From Epithemia pelagica (taxonomy: Eukaryota > Bacillariophyta > Bacillariophyceae > Surirellales > Surirellaceae), in assembly GCA_946965045.2 (NCBI GenBank), contig OX337230.1, positions 1,116,001 through 1,180,000 of the forward strand: a DNA stretch of 64,000 nucleotides, given 5' to 3'. Shown here one piece after another: positions 30,088 to 40,554 of this stretch. A program made the translations under genes and the position numbers. Below the pieces are notes generated by a model. The model had not been told where the DNA came from, did not search any database, and was given only the letters and a program-made list of their open reading frames with translations. Within the stretch, counting starts at the first letter, position 1; every line of letters begins with the position of its first letter.

Positions 30088-32250
30088 CTATGTGTGCTGG
30101 GGACAGGAAGACAGCAGCGAGGAAGACTCTCCTTGTCTTTGGGCAGCGGGTTCCTTTGGTGCTCGACGGTGCCTCTTCTCCAGTCTATTTTGAATCCACT
30201 GTGGCTCGGAGCACAGCTCGGGAATGGCGTGTTGCAATTCCACCGCCAAATCCAACGTGGTCAAGCGAGGTTGTCGGGTAAACAAATTAACGTGATACTG
30301 GGCCAATGGTCGGATCAACGCGTGATGTTGACGCAAGGCCTGGGCGACATACCACAAGGGATCTGTTCGGTTATCAAGCAGCAAATCGGATGAAGATGCC
30401 AGTTTCGCTTGGGTAGGTATTGGACGATGTACAAGTGGCTGTGTCAAGGAGGAGGTCATGTTGTCCGTGGAGAAATTTCCCTCAAGCACAGCAACCTGGG
30501 CCAGGTGTTCTTGCTCATTCCTCGTTGGATTTCTCACAACGTTCTTGTCACCGTGGTTCGGACCCACTGACGAATCAACGAGTTTGTACAAGGGAACAAA
30601 CAAATCTTGCCAGGCAAATCCATCCTGGATATAGTCCCGTGTGATTGTGGTAGCACTAATCGTAGGTTTGTTCTTCTTTTTGACCGACTCGAAACATGTG
30701 GGAATATCGAGACCCTGAGCCCACCGAAGCAACACAACCTCACTGGTCTTCAATTTCGAAGTGCTATTGTTCGTTCTGTCTGAAGGCGTGTTAGGGTCCA
30801 CCGTGTGTCGAGTTGTTTCGCTGAACGACGATGCTTCCCAGGTCTTTTCTTCTTCTTTCTCGCTTTCGTTTTGGACGGCCGTGATGGTGGATGTGGCGTT
30901 TTTCAAAGTCAAACGCAACGATTGATTGTTTCGTGGAAGGAAAGCTGATGGCGTCATAGTCCAGGTTGGTTGACAAAGGACTTGATCTGGAAACTCGCGA
31001 CTTCGTTTGAGTGCCCAGTCGTGTTCGGGGCGTTCCGTCAAGACAATGACAGGAGCCACTCCTCGAATGCGTTGGGCCGCCGGTACGAGGTAGGACAAAA
31101 AGTAGGGATATGGCGTATCCAAGACACCGTCAATGTCGTCCGAAGCAATGACCTGATCCAAGAGTCGATACATGGACTGCATCCACTCGTCCGTCACCAA
31201 GCGACAGGAGGATGAGGACAAGGTTGTTTGGTTGGTTCTCTGCCCAACCTTCGAGCGGGGACGCTGTTGTTGTTGTTTAGTTTCTTGTCGAAACCGTTTC
31301 TTGCCATTGGATGCAACCCTACCGTTCTCACAGTTTTTCATATCTCGAAAGGCTCGAACCAATTCATAATGAGCTTCCAGACCACTGCGATGGTTTGATG
31401 ATCCAGCTGCTCGAGAAACCACTGTCTGATTCCCGGTCCACTGGTTTCGTTGGCCCCTCGTTATCCTGTGCATTGTTTGTGTCCGGGATCTCAAGACAGA
31501 CCGGTTTTCCAGGTTCGTTTCCTCGGCCAGATCCAGCCTTCTTCGTCTTCTTTTGGCAGGCAGTTTGGACAGAGAATGGTCGAGTTCCTCCTGTAGGAAA
31601 GCTTCCCTACCGCCATCATGGGGGGAATCGACCGTTGTCGCTCGGACGGAACTCACACAATTTTGTCGAAAATGAACGGAAGGAATGCCTAATTGACACA
31701 AGGCATGGTACATGGTGCGTGTGGCCGTACTTCCTTGTCCGGCACCAATCACCAATGGCCGCCTAGGATGCCTTCCTGTTGGAGAAGAAGGAGCAATTGC
31801 ACGGGAATCGACGGCAATGGAAGCAGAATTTCCAGTCGTGGTCGTCCTCGTGGATGGTGCTGTTGATGATTTGGAGGACAATGGGGAGTAGAAGGACGAA
31901 GGAACAATCCACACCAGGGCCGTGTCGATCGGTCGTTCCTTGAGGAGCGTCTTGCAGAGCAATAACATGGACACTACCACAAGAACAAGGACCGCACAGT
32001 ACATCTTGGTCATCCGTCGTTGAGGGGAAACTACCCGGAGGATGCCACGAATGTCAGATCGACAAGAGGAGAGTGGCCAAGCTCGTATGGAAATACGTCT
32101 CGTAGAGACGTGGAGGCATTGTTGCAGTGGTTGTGTTTGAGAGGAATCAGGATGGTCTTGCAGCTGCCAGTGTCTCGAATGGACCGCATTCGTAAGAACT
32201 TCAAACGGTTGTCGCTGTTCTATCCGTTTCTGTTGACTGATCGTCGCCAT
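30088..32250 (-). CDS. Sulfotransferase-like type II membrane protein
   Basis: The protein has 720 aa. A single hydrophobic segment (V-L-V-L-V-V-V-S-M-L-L-L-C) near residues 85-105 follows a basic cytosolic tail, giving the type II topology of Golgi enzymes. The lumenal part opens with the P-loop P-L-V-I-G-A-G-Q-G-S-T-A-T-R-T-M-Y, resembling the PAPS 5'-phosphosulfate loop. Further on, V-I-V-L-T-E-R-P-E-H-D-W-A resembles the 3'-phosphate motif (R-D-P-x-x). D-T-P-Y-P-Y-F lies between them. Long Ser/Thr/Gln-rich inserts separate the blocks. It probably modifies glycans or proteins in the Golgi, although the acceptor is unknown. Activity is not certain because the 3' motif is weak. Confidence 0.7.
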   Translation of the reverse strand: MATISQQKRIEQRQPFEVLTNAVHSRHWQLQDHPDSSQTQPLQQCLHVSTRRISIRAWPLSSCRSDIRGILRVVSPQRRMTKMYCAVLVLVVVSMLLLCKTLLKERPIDTALVWIVPSSFYSPLSSKSSTAPSTRTTTTGNSASIAVDSRAIAPSSPTGRHPRRPLVIGAGQGSTATRTMYHALCQLGIPSVHFRQNCVSSVRATTVDSPHDGGREAFLQEELDHSLSKLPAKRRRRRLDLAEETNLENRSVLRSRTQTMHRITRGQRNQWTGNQTVVSRAAGSSNHRSGLEAHYELVRAFRDMKNCENGRVASNGKKRFRQETKQQQQRPRSKVGQRTNQTTLSSSSCRLVTDEWMQSMYRLLDQVIASDDIDGVLDTPYPYFLSYLVPAAQRIRGVAPVIVLTERPEHDWALKRSREFPDQVLCQPTWTMTPSAFLPRNNQSLRLTLKNATSTITAVQNESEKEEEKTWEASSFSETTRHTVDPNTPSDRTNNSTSKLKTSEVVLLRWAQGLDIPTCFESVKKKNKPTISATTITRDYIQDGFAWQDLFVPLYKLVDSSVGPNHGDKNVVRNPTRNEQEHLAQVAVLEGNFSTDNMTSSLTQPLVHRPIPTQAKLASSSDLLLDNRTDPLWYVAQALRQHHALIRPLAQYHVNLFTRQPRLTTLDLAVELQHAIPELCSEPQWIQNRLEKRHRRAPKEPAAQRQGESSSLLSSCPQHT

Positions 32251-32594
32251 CCCACAATTTTCGTTTTGTTTCTACAAGGAGGAACAAAAGAGCTAAAGCA
32301 ATGCAGCAATGCATAATGCATCTGCATTGTCGAAAGACAAAAAGTGAGAAACTCAATCCGGCCTTGGCACGCAAATGATTTGCGACTAAAAATCCAAAAA
32401 AATTGCTTCAACGGTCCGAATCCCAGATAGATCGCATAAAGGTCGCGTTTATGATTTTTTTATTCACCTTCTATTCTCGCATTCCAACAAGAAGGCAACC
32501 AAGATTATCATTCAAGAGACGAGAAAGATCTGAAAGAAATGTGGTGCGGATCCAAAATGCTCCACCCATAAATGAAGAAACGTAGATTCTCGTA
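32251..32594. other. Divergent promoter region
   Basis: It lies between the sulfotransferase-like gene (minus) and the first oxygenase gene (plus). No element is recognised beyond AT-rich DNA. Confidence 0.4.
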
Positions 32595-33845
32595 ATGAGA
32601 AAAGACACTACCGCATCGACCATGCGATTTGCCACAATTCACTCGGATGATGTACACGTGCAACCACTGCAAATACCAGTTCTAGATCGATCCATGCTGG
32701 ATACCCCAACACCAGACGATGTAGTCCAAGCCTTGGATCAAAGTCTATCTCGATGTGGAATGTTTCTGGTTGAGAATGCAAATGTTCCTATCGAATCTCA
32801 AACGCGAAACGCCTTTCAAGACTTTTTTGAGCATCCCGACGTACAAGCCAAGGCACAAACGGCAGTCACGGACGGAAGTGAGCAAAAGGATGAAATCATC
32901 TGGAGATACAAAGGCATGGGCAAAGAAGCAACGGGAGCACTTCTCCTCATCAAATCCAGCCGGGAACAAATCGAAGTCGATAGCGGTGTCCCAAAAGAAG
33001 AAGCACAGCTACCCAAGAATAATGCTCCTGACTGCAAGGAAAGTTTTCAAATGGGTCCTCTTACCGAAACACTTGATCCCCAAGCTGTCCAAGATTTAGT
33101 CCATAAAGGTGGTGGAGCCATGGTGGAACCCACTCTGTGGCCTCTCACACGGTCGAATGGTGGATGCGCTGGGGGTTCGTTGCGAGAGACAATGGAAGAA
33201 TTTCGAAACGAATCCTTCACCGAGGCAATGGAAATATTGAAATTGTTGGAACAAGGCTGCAGGTTTGCGTCAGGCAGTCTCACGACTGATTTGTTTGACA
33301 GTACGCAAGGTTTGACATCGACCAAATGTGCTTATTATCCATGGACAAGATCCCTGCCTGCGGAACAAGTGGAGAAACTAGGACATGGCCAACCGATGCA
33401 TATTGATCTCGGACTGGCAACGTTGATTCATCAAGATCCATCCTTTAATGCCGGAAACGTGGCCCATCTGGAGGTTTGGGATCCAGAATTGTCAGCGTTT
33501 TTCCGAGTCCCACCATCTTATACTGTGTTTTTGATTGGACATATGGGAAAACATATAGTGGAATCACGTTGGCGTGCTTGTGTCCATCGAGTCATCATGT
33601 CGGAATCCGATTTCCAGTGCAAGTCATCAAACGATTCGTTTCCAGGATGTGAAGAGGAAAAGAAGGATACGGATGAGGGACACTGTGAATGTTATCCAAA
33701 AGCCAAACCGGCTCGCATATCTCTCATATCCTTTCTTGTTCCTCGTCCCAATGCACCCCTTGGGAAAAGTGGACTGACCTCGACATCAGTACTTGCGGAC
33801 ATGTTTTCGGATATCGGATCTGCGTTTGCAGTCCCAAAGGCTTGA
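32595..33845 (+). CDS. 2-oxoglutarate/Fe(II) oxygenase, isopenicillin N synthase-like (copy 1)
   Basis: The protein has 416 aa in one exon. The N-terminal part holds I-P-V-L-D-R-S and G-M-F-L-V-E-N-A, as in the DIOX_N region of plant-type dioxygenases. The double-stranded beta-helix carries the full iron triad: His269-x-Asp271 (M-H-I-D-L-G-L-A-T-L-I) and His331 (A-C-V-H-R-V). Arg374 in A-R-I-S-L-I-S is the 2-oxoglutarate salt-bridge residue. Enzymes of this family hydroxylate, desaturate or cyclise small molecules. The substrate is unknown. No targeting peptide is evident. It is closely similar to the gene at 38179-39390, so the two arose by a recent local duplication. A polar insert between His331 and Arg374 differs between the copies. 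Confidence 0.88.
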   Translation: MRKDTTASTMRFATIHSDDVHVQPLQIPVLDRSMLDTPTPDDVVQALDQSLSRCGMFLVENANVPIESQTRNAFQDFFEHPDVQAKAQTAVTDGSEQKDEIIWRYKGMGKEATGALLLIKSSREQIEVDSGVPKEEAQLPKNNAPDCKESFQMGPLTETLDPQAVQDLVHKGGGAMVEPTLWPLTRSNGGCAGGSLRETMEEFRNESFTEAMEILKLLEQGCRFASGSLTTDLFDSTQGLTSTKCAYYPWTRSLPAEQVEKLGHGQPMHIDLGLATLIHQDPSFNAGNVAHLEVWDPELSAFFRVPPSYTVFLIGHMGKHIVESRWRACVHRVIMSESDFQCKSSNDSFPGCEEEKKDTDEGHCECYPKAKPARISLISFLVPRPNAPLGKSGLTSTSVLADMFSDIGSAFAVPKA

Positions 33846-34127
33846 GTGTGGACAGACCATATCAGACTGATGTCGAATGTTAGATCTCTTGGCTTTTGGC
33901 TTCAGCGTTTTACCGAAAGTTTCGATATGCGTAAAATAGTCACACGTCTTGGCAAAACACAAGTGTTGGTCTGAGTGCCGACCCCTTTTTGTTGACAAAC
34001 ATCCGCTTCATGGGCACGAAAGCAACAGCACTAAGGGAATTATAGCTTTGGGATGATTTCATGACGAGATGGATTCCCAGACAATGGCGCCAAAACAAAT
34101 ATTAATAGGATGGATGCAAGCCGTCCA

Positions 34128-35255
34128 TCATGTATTTCCAATCTTGGACAATGATCTGATTGGAATGTCATTCAACATGGCCAACAAACACGTATATATC
34201 CATGTATTCTTGTCCACAAGAGAAAGTTTCTCACATGTGTCCACATGGTGACCACTCATCACAAGGATTCCATCGGAAACTGAAACCATGCTACCTCCAT
34301 AATGTTCTGTTGTCAATTGTGGAAGGGACCAGATTACATTCGTTTTTGTGTCCAGAACCTCCACGGTTATTGCAACATCCTCATCGATTGACCCACTATC
34401 ACCACCTGCCACAATCAAACATGATCCAACGTTGACAACCATGCGCAGATAACGAGGCGGGCGAAGATAAAGGTCCTCGTGGATGTTCCAAGACGATGAG
34501 AATGGAACAACTGATGCTCCAGTCACTGACCCATGGACGGGTTCCTCATTGAACTCCAAAACCTCCAAAGAGTTCAGTCGACCATGTCCATCACATCCAC
34601 CAACGACGTAGATGCGCCGACCAATGACAGAAACTCCAAAGTCGTATCGAGCAACATTCAAGGGCGGTCCAGAAGTAATAGTTTGGGATCCAGTGTCAAT
34701 AACATCAACTGCAGACAAAGCACGTGCGTAACTCTGGTATCCTCCAATCACAACAATGAAGCGATTCTGAACGACAGTAGCCGCACACCAATCTCTTGTA
34801 GCGCACAATCTACAGTTCAGTGTCATCCATTGACTGTTGTTAGAGTTGGATCCATCGTGCAACAAATCTGTAACATTGATCCGTTCAATCGTGTCCAAAG
34901 GAAACCGGCGAGTGGATCCTCCTATCGCGTAAACAAAGTTATCGCAAACCACCGCTTCGAGAGCTAGTCTCTCTTCGTTCATTCGTGGCCCTTCTCGCCA
35001 TTCTTTGACTTCTTCTCCGAGATTCAACAGAATCACCGAATTCGTTATCCCTTCATTCTGCTTTCGTCCGCCGAAGACAGCCACAATTTCATCTGTTCCA
35101 CTGTACGCTGTTTGATCCAAAACAACCGACGCATGATTCGACCGCCATCCGCCGAGAAGCGGTGGTAATTCTTGGGAGTTCCATTGTGGTTCTTGGTTGT
35201 TGTGAACGTGAGCAAAGGCAAGGCCAGACGCCAGTGCTTGGTCTTTGATGGTCAT
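34128..35255 (-). CDS. Kelch-repeat beta-propeller protein
   Basis: The protein has 375 aa from ATG 35255; the frame stays open to 35285. Several kelch blades are visible by their G-G motifs and spaced aromatics: V-A-V-F-G-G-R, V-Y-A-I-G-G-S, V-V-I-G-G-Y-Q, Y-V-V-G-G-C-D-G, L-I-V-A-G-G-D and L-V-M-S-G-H-H. They are separated by about 45-60 residues. No BTB, F-box or membrane segment is seen, so it is probably a stand-alone protein-binding propeller. The gene lies between the two oxygenase copies, converging on the first. A MITE inserted 136 bp upstream of the start may supply or disrupt its promoter. Confidence 0.85.
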   Translation of the reverse strand: MTIKDQALASGLAFAHVHNNQEPQWNSQELPPLLGGWRSNHASVVLDQTAYSGTDEIVAVFGGRKQNEGITNSVILLNLGEEVKEWREGPRMNEERLALEAVVCDNFVYAIGGSTRRFPLDTIERINVTDLLHDGSNSNNSQWMTLNCRLCATRDWCAATVVQNRFIVVIGGYQSYARALSAVDVIDTGSQTITSGPPLNVARYDFGVSVIGRRIYVVGGCDGHGRLNSLEVLEFNEEPVHGSVTGASVVPFSSSWNIHEDLYLRPPRYLRMVVNVGSCLIVAGGDSGSIDEDVAITVEVLDTKTNVIWSLPQLTTEHYGGSMVSVSDGILVMSGHHVDTCEKLSLVDKNTWIYTCLLAMLNDIPIRSLSKIGNT

Positions 35256-35390
35256 TCGATTTTCGGATCTTCCAGCTTCGAACAATCACTTGCATTAAAG
35301 AGAAAGGATGAACGCTTCCCTGTGTGTCCATTCGTATTTCTAATACAATCGCTCGCCGCCGCATGGCATCGTCGTCTGCTACATGTGCTA

Positions 35391-35984
35391 AGGGCTGGGT
35401 AAGCCGATCCATGTTCGGCTAAGTAGGCTCAGTACATTAAGCTACGTAGTACTATTTTCATCACTGTAACAAGTGGGGCGAATGGTCACAAATCGAAAAC
35501 TTGCTGCCACGAGAAACAATGCAATCCGGAAACCATCACTCGACAATGGTCGAAGAAATCACCCCCATGGCAATAACTTCCTGGATAATTGGGCTTGACT
35601 GAATCACTTCTAGAATAAGACTCTTTACTACTAGATCAACTATGCTTTCAATTTGATTCAGTCACCGTTGAGAAATGAATGAGTTAGGAAGGTTTTTGGA
35701 TTACATCACCAGTATACCTTTTGATCCAATGCGACAAATCTTCTGTAGCTGCAGAACACAGTAATACAAGCAAACTCAAACAACTTACAGTAGTAGGATG
35801 TTGATGCGATGCATCGGTAAATGCATGCGGCATCAACGGATCTCGCCGTCATCGTGGAGTGTTTTTGCATTTTTTCGGACTTCCGACCATTTCAGGTATG
35901 ACGTGTACTATGGGATTTTATGTACGCTACGTAGCTTTTGTACTGAACCTACTTAGCCGAACATGGATCGGCTTACCCAGCCCT
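35391..35984 (+). mobile_element. MITE copy 1 (594 bp, TA target duplication)
   Basis: It begins AGGGCTGGGTAAGCCGATCC and ends with the reverse complement, with TIRs of about 40 bp or more. TA lies outside both ends (35389-35390 and 35985-35986). The interior is non-coding. The second copy at 51849-52453 matches in reverse orientation, including the interior, so this is one family. TA duplication suggests Tc1/mariner-type mobilisation in trans. Confidence 0.9.
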
Positions 35985-35986
35985 TA

Positions 35987-38178
35987 TGTACCTCAAGAGA
36001 TGGACGAAATGTTTTGGAGTGGGTAGCTATTGCTATGTGCTCTCGGAGAAGTGGGTAGCTATTGCTATGTGCTCTTGGAGAAGTGTTTATTCATATTGTA
36101 GCCTCTATCTCTATCGAATCTTGTGCTTTTGGAAGATGTCCCCATCTACCTACTGAAAAGAAGTTGGCATGGGCGACTCTACAACGAAATCAGAAGGAGA
36201 AGGATTGATCCTCCACCGACCAAAAGTAGGACAAGGTCTTGGGACAAGACCCAGAATGGAAACAATTTCATGTCGACATCTGGACAGCTACGAAGAACGA
36301 GATCCATGTGACTTCGTCCATCCATATCATGTAAAGATACGAGATTCTCCCATGTTCAAATGAGTACTTATATACATCAGGCGCGTGAAGGGGAGCCAAG
36401 ATAAGAGCATGTGATCAAACAACCCCTCTAGGAGCAAGAAGGAGTAGGGGTATGAAACTACCTAGGAGTACTCCAGCTCCTATTCATGATCCGCCATCCG
36501 GTAGGTAGATGAGGTAGACCTGTGTTTAATCGACCCAGATACCAAATGCCAACCACGTTGCTGGAACTATGAAATTGAGAACCCTGCCATTGGCGGATGG
36601 GAGTACCTAGTTGCCGAGGACCATGGGCAAGACCATGACACCAATCGTCATGTTCCGATCAGATCATGAAATCTCTTTCTGTTGCTCTCGTTCGCAACGC
36701 ATCTTACCAGTGGAGATGTGAAGACGGGATGCGAGACTGCCTTTGGCTCGTCTGTTGTCTTGGTTCTATGTGTGACCATGTTCATTTTATGGCTAGTGCT
36801 GCATATATGTTGTATGTCAACCATGATCAATGTCGCATCTCACGATTGTATGTCGTTTCTTCTAGCCGGACTCGGGCAAGTTGCAAAACGCCTCGTTCAG
36901 CATGAATCGCCATGCTACAGTTCCCGACAGCGCAGTGTTCTCTTCAACACAATTTTTGTGCCGGTCGGCCAATACACAAATTCCCTTTTGACCGATCCAC
37001 AGACGGTTACGACCAACCAGGCCAATCGATGGCGTTGTAGCGACAGTCCATTTCCGAGAAGCGAGGACAAGTGAACGGGACCACAGCAGCCCAGGATCAC
37101 TTGAGTCAAACATATGTACCTGCCATCACAAGTTGAAGTGATGGTGGCTCGTTGACTGGTGTGATTGTGGGCTGATGGCGTCTTGTGGTGCTGCTGTAGA
37201 TGCTGTGCCTTGCTTGTTGTTGCATGACTTGGACTTGTTCCCACACGCTATCGATTTGCTTGGTAGGTCGTGACAGTCGGTTTCATGTTGTCAATCTCAG
37301 CATCTCCAATCGGTACGGTCTTTCCCTTTTCACTGGATTGACACATGCCTGAGCACCAGGAGATTATTCGTCCACGGTGGTCATTTTCTGCCTGCTACCA
37401 TTGTAGAACCAGGTTTCTTGCCAAGGATCCGTTCCGGGTATACCTACACGTCGACAAGGGTGGCATGTCATCCCTCGATGCCCTGAAGTCGGAAAGGGTT
37501 CCAAAGTCGTCCCTGCTTTCGTGTTGGCTGGGATTCGTCATCTCGCAGATTCTTGCATTTGGATCGTCTCCAGGTTCTTGCACAAAGAGAGCAGAGGGTC
37601 GCAGCACATCAAGAACACTCCTTGGGTCCGAAACAGCAAGAGTTAGTCATTGTGGTGTGGTCCTGGCAACAAAGAGCTTATGGGATGGTTATCTGAGACG
37701 TGAGCTCATCTGCAGGTAACCATGTCGAAACAGCAACTGTTATCATGTCCCGAGGCAAGGGTCCAGTCGTCGGGTAGTGGAACCATTCCCAATTCCCAAA
37801 TATGATAGCTGATTGATCTCTCACCTTTCATCTCTTGCTGGACAACATAAGGTGGATATGTAGGCATTAATGATAACATTCGTCAACAGAGAAGGGGGCC
37901 ACCGACGAAGATGATTGATGTGTCTACTGCGTCTACGAATTGATGAGGTGGATGGGAATCTGAATCTGCGGGGGAGATTCGGAAGTTTCCGGTCGCACAA
38001 CATAGAAGAATGGTCTATCTTTGGGAATCCATTTCGCTGTCTTTCCTCGCTTCGCAACAATCACCAATCCATTGCCATCCTTCTCCCAATACGACAACGA
38101 AATCTCGAGAGCATTACACCTGTAGAAACCAAAGGACAGGAAAAAAAAAGAGGCATAAACCTTTATTCGAAAGCAGCG
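35987..38178. other. Gene-poor spacer upstream of oxygenase copy 2
   Basis: About 2.2 kb without a convincing gene. It contains a 32-bp tandem duplication (36019-36082) and TAGGAGTA words (36430-36480). ORFs of 60-130 codons (for example 36682-37074 and 37345-37719) match no family and have no conserved context. Confidence 0.5.
36019..36082 (+). repeat. 32-bp tandem duplication
   Basis: GTGGGTAGCTATTGCTATGT... occurs twice head to tail (36019-36050 and 36051-36082) with one C/T difference. Confidence 0.85.
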
Positions 38179-39390
38179 ATGAAGTTGGAAACGGTTGCAT
38201 CGTCTGGTAAGGGGCAAGTACGAGCACTTGAAATACCAGTGTTGGATCGATCTACCTTCGAGACAACACCAGCTCTATTGAGTGCACTGAATGCAAGTCT
38301 TTCTCGATATGGAATGTTTTTGGTTGAGAATGCAAATGTTCCCATCGAAAATCAAACACGAAAAGTCTTTCAAGACTTTTTTGAGCATTCCGATGTACAA
38401 GCCAAAGCCCAAACAGCAGCCACGGACGGCATGGAACAAAATGAGGGCAATATATGGAGATTCAAAGGCATGGGCAAAGAAGCGTCAGGAGCAGTCCTGT
38501 TGAGTAAATCGACCCTAGAGCGAATCGAAGTCGATCGCGGTGTCCCAAAAGAAGAAGCAAAGCTACCCAAGAATAATAAACCTGACTGCAAGGAAAGTTT
38601 CCAAATGGGGCCTCTTGCAGAAACACTTGATCCAAAAGCCGTCCAAGATTTGATCCATAAGGGTGGTGGAGTCATGGTGGAACCTACCCTGTGGCCTCTC
38701 ACGCGGTCCAACGGTGGATGCGCTGCAGATTCGTTACGAGAGACAATGGAAGAATTTCGAAACGAATCCTTCACCGAGGCAATGGTAATATTGAAATTAT
38801 TGGAACAAGGTTGCCAGTGTACACCAGGCAGTCTTACGACCGACTTGTTTGATAATACACAAGGTTTGACATCGACCAAATGTGCTTATTATCCATGGAC
38901 AAGATCGTTACCTTCTGAGCAGGTGGAGAAACTGGGACATGGCCAGCCGATGCATATTTATCTCGGACTGGCTACATTGATTCATCAAGATCCCTCCTCT
39001 CATGCCGGAAATGTGGCTTATTTGGAGGTATGGGATCCGCAGTCGTCATCTTTTTTTCGAGTCCCACCGTCGTATACCGTGTTTTTGATTGGTCACATGG
39101 GCAAACATGTAATGGGATCACGTTGGCGTGCCTGTGTCCATCGAGTCGTCATGTCGGAACCCGAATCACAAGAGGAGATACTACATGGCTCGACTTCAGA
39201 ACCGAAAGAAGAGAAAAAGAACAACGAGGAAAAGTTAGATTCCACAGCAAAACTATCTCGAATATCGTTCATATCGTTTCTGATTCCTCGTCCGGATGCG
39301 CCCCTTGGGGACAGTGGACTGACCTCGACGTCACTGCTTGTGGACGTGTTTTCTGAAATTGGATCAGCCTTCGCAAAACCAGATACATGA
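38179..39390 (+). CDS. 2-oxoglutarate/Fe(II) oxygenase paralog with altered iron site (copy 2)
   Basis: The protein has 403 aa. The start is placed at ATG 38179 (M-K-L-E-T-V), matching the start region of copy 1; the frame is open further upstream, but that part has no counterpart. The protein is colinear and highly similar to the gene at 32595-33845. His259, the distal His321 and Arg361 are kept. The iron-ligand Asp is replaced by Tyr261 (M-H-I-Y-L-G-L-A-T), a single G-to-T change from GAT to TAT. In this family the H-x-D carboxylate is normally needed for iron binding, so the product may be inactive as an oxygenase or altered in chemistry. The frame is otherwise intact, which argues against simple decay. 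Confidence 0.87.
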   Translation: MKLETVASSGKGQVRALEIPVLDRSTFETTPALLSALNASLSRYGMFLVENANVPIENQTRKVFQDFFEHSDVQAKAQTAATDGMEQNEGNIWRFKGMGKEASGAVLLSKSTLERIEVDRGVPKEEAKLPKNNKPDCKESFQMGPLAETLDPKAVQDLIHKGGGVMVEPTLWPLTRSNGGCAADSLRETMEEFRNESFTEAMVILKLLEQGCQCTPGSLTTDLFDNTQGLTSTKCAYYPWTRSLPSEQVEKLGHGQPMHIYLGLATLIHQDPSSHAGNVAYLEVWDPQSSSFFRVPPSYTVFLIGHMGKHVMGSRWRACVHRVVMSEPESQEEILHGSTSEPKEEKKNNEEKLDSTAKLSRISFISFLIPRPDAPLGDSGLTSTSLLVDVFSEIGSAFAKPDT

Positions 39391-39942
39391 GGGACTAAAG
39401 TTCGAAGAGGACGTATGGATTGAGACCTTTTTGGACATTCTGCAACTGACGAACATAAATGCGCAGAACAAAGGTTGACGATGACAGGCGTCCGAATAGC
39501 ATTTACATGTCGCAGCGAACATTCCTTAAACACAGCATAGATGGCATGTTTCAATAGTGTTCGCCATGATGTGTAGTACTGGATCTTTGCGTTGGTCAAT
39601 GTACAGCCGATGAATCTCGGAGTGGAACACCGGACGGTAAACTTGTGGGGACAGCGGGGATAGAAAAGAACTCCATTCTGGATTTGCGAATGGATCATGG
39701 CAGTGTTGGATTGAATGGGTAGCGTAATTCAAAATGTCAATGACCATAGGAAATTTGTCGTTAATTTATATAGATAGAGTTGCAATGTTTCTTTTTCAAT
39801 GGGGCATAGATGGAACAGAAGAAAACACGGAAAGCACGAGATTTTTTGGTTCGGACACGCCGCAGATTCATTATTCATTATCTGTACCACCCACACAAGG
39901 CAAACGAGCGAAACGTTTGAGTAGGTGTTTAGGGGACCAAAG
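39391..39942. other. Convergent intergenic region
   Basis: It separates oxygenase copy 2 and the first plastid-type paralog. No gene or repeat is recognised. Confidence 0.4.
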
Positions 39943-40554
39943 TTAAAATCGTCGTCGCCCCGTGGTTCCAACGGCATCATGGGCCGACGGTGCTCCTGTA
40001 TCTCCATGGTCACACAAAAACATGCGTCGTTCGGCTTCGACCCACCGTGTTTCGTCCACACAAAACAAGTAGGGTCCATACTGGTTATTGCCTCCCTTGG
40101 CGGCGTAATGACGTGTCGTGAGGGTATAGGGCAAGTCGTCGGGAGACAAGCCAAAGGAGGACGATCGGCTCTTGGTAAAGGAATACGAAGCAAGCTGTGC
40201 ATCACGCCTAGAAATCGTTGGAACAGACGATCCATAATGGCTACCGGTATCGCCATTGTCAACAAGCTTCATGCGGCCTGGAACCATGGCCCAGCTGTAG
40301 GCAATACTTGATGGTGCAGCTGGTTCTGGAGAGGGTGGTTCATAGGGTTGCATGGCACTGTCCATACTGGGAGAAGGCGGGGCCATCATTTCGGGTTCCA
40401 TGGCGACATCGGCCGTCGTAGTTTCCAAGGAAGGTTCGGATATTGCTAGTGGAGACATGCGGCCAAGGGGCATGGATGGAGCATGAGGTTGAAAGGAGTC
40501 GACGGCAGTGCCAAACAAAAGGCATGCAACAAGTGATAGCGTACGGGTCACCAT
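39943..40554 (-). CDS. Predicted plastid-targeted protein, paralog 1 of 3
   Basis: The protein has 203 aa. The N-terminus reads as a signal peptide (L-S-L-V-A-C-L-L-F-G-T-A-V-D-S) followed directly by F-Q-P-H-A-P. Phe after the cleavage site is the diagnostic diatom plastid signal (ASAFAP type). The mature part has a Pro/Met/Glu-rich spacer (S-A-M-Q-P-Y-E-P-P), a Y-S-W block and a C-terminal block F-C-V-D-E-T-R-W-V-E-A-E-R-R-M-F-L-C-D with D-T-G-A-P-S. The last block is shared with paralog 2 (41231-41902). No chlorophyll-binding or known enzyme motif is seen. Its function is unknown. Confidence 0.75.
   Translation of the reverse strand: MVTRTLSLVACLLFGTAVDSFQPHAPSMPLGRMSPLAISEPSLETTTADVAMEPEMMAPPSPSMDSAMQPYEPPSPEPAAPSSIAYSWAMVPGRMKLVDNGDTGSHYGSSVPTISRRDAQLASYSFTKSRSSSFGLSPDDLPYTLTTRHYAAKGGNNQYGPYLFCVDETRWVEAERRMFLCDHGDTGAPSAHDAVGTTGRRRF

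Noticed and set aside
36682-37074. 130-codon ORF with a hydrophobic segment
   Set aside because: No homologous pattern, no paralog in the window and other frames equally open, so not supported as a gene.
37345-37719. 124-codon ORF
   Set aside because: No recognisable domain, targeting signal or neighbouring support.
37915-38178. N-terminal extension of oxygenase copy 2
   Set aside because: It has no counterpart in copy 1, whose start aligns close to ATG 38179.
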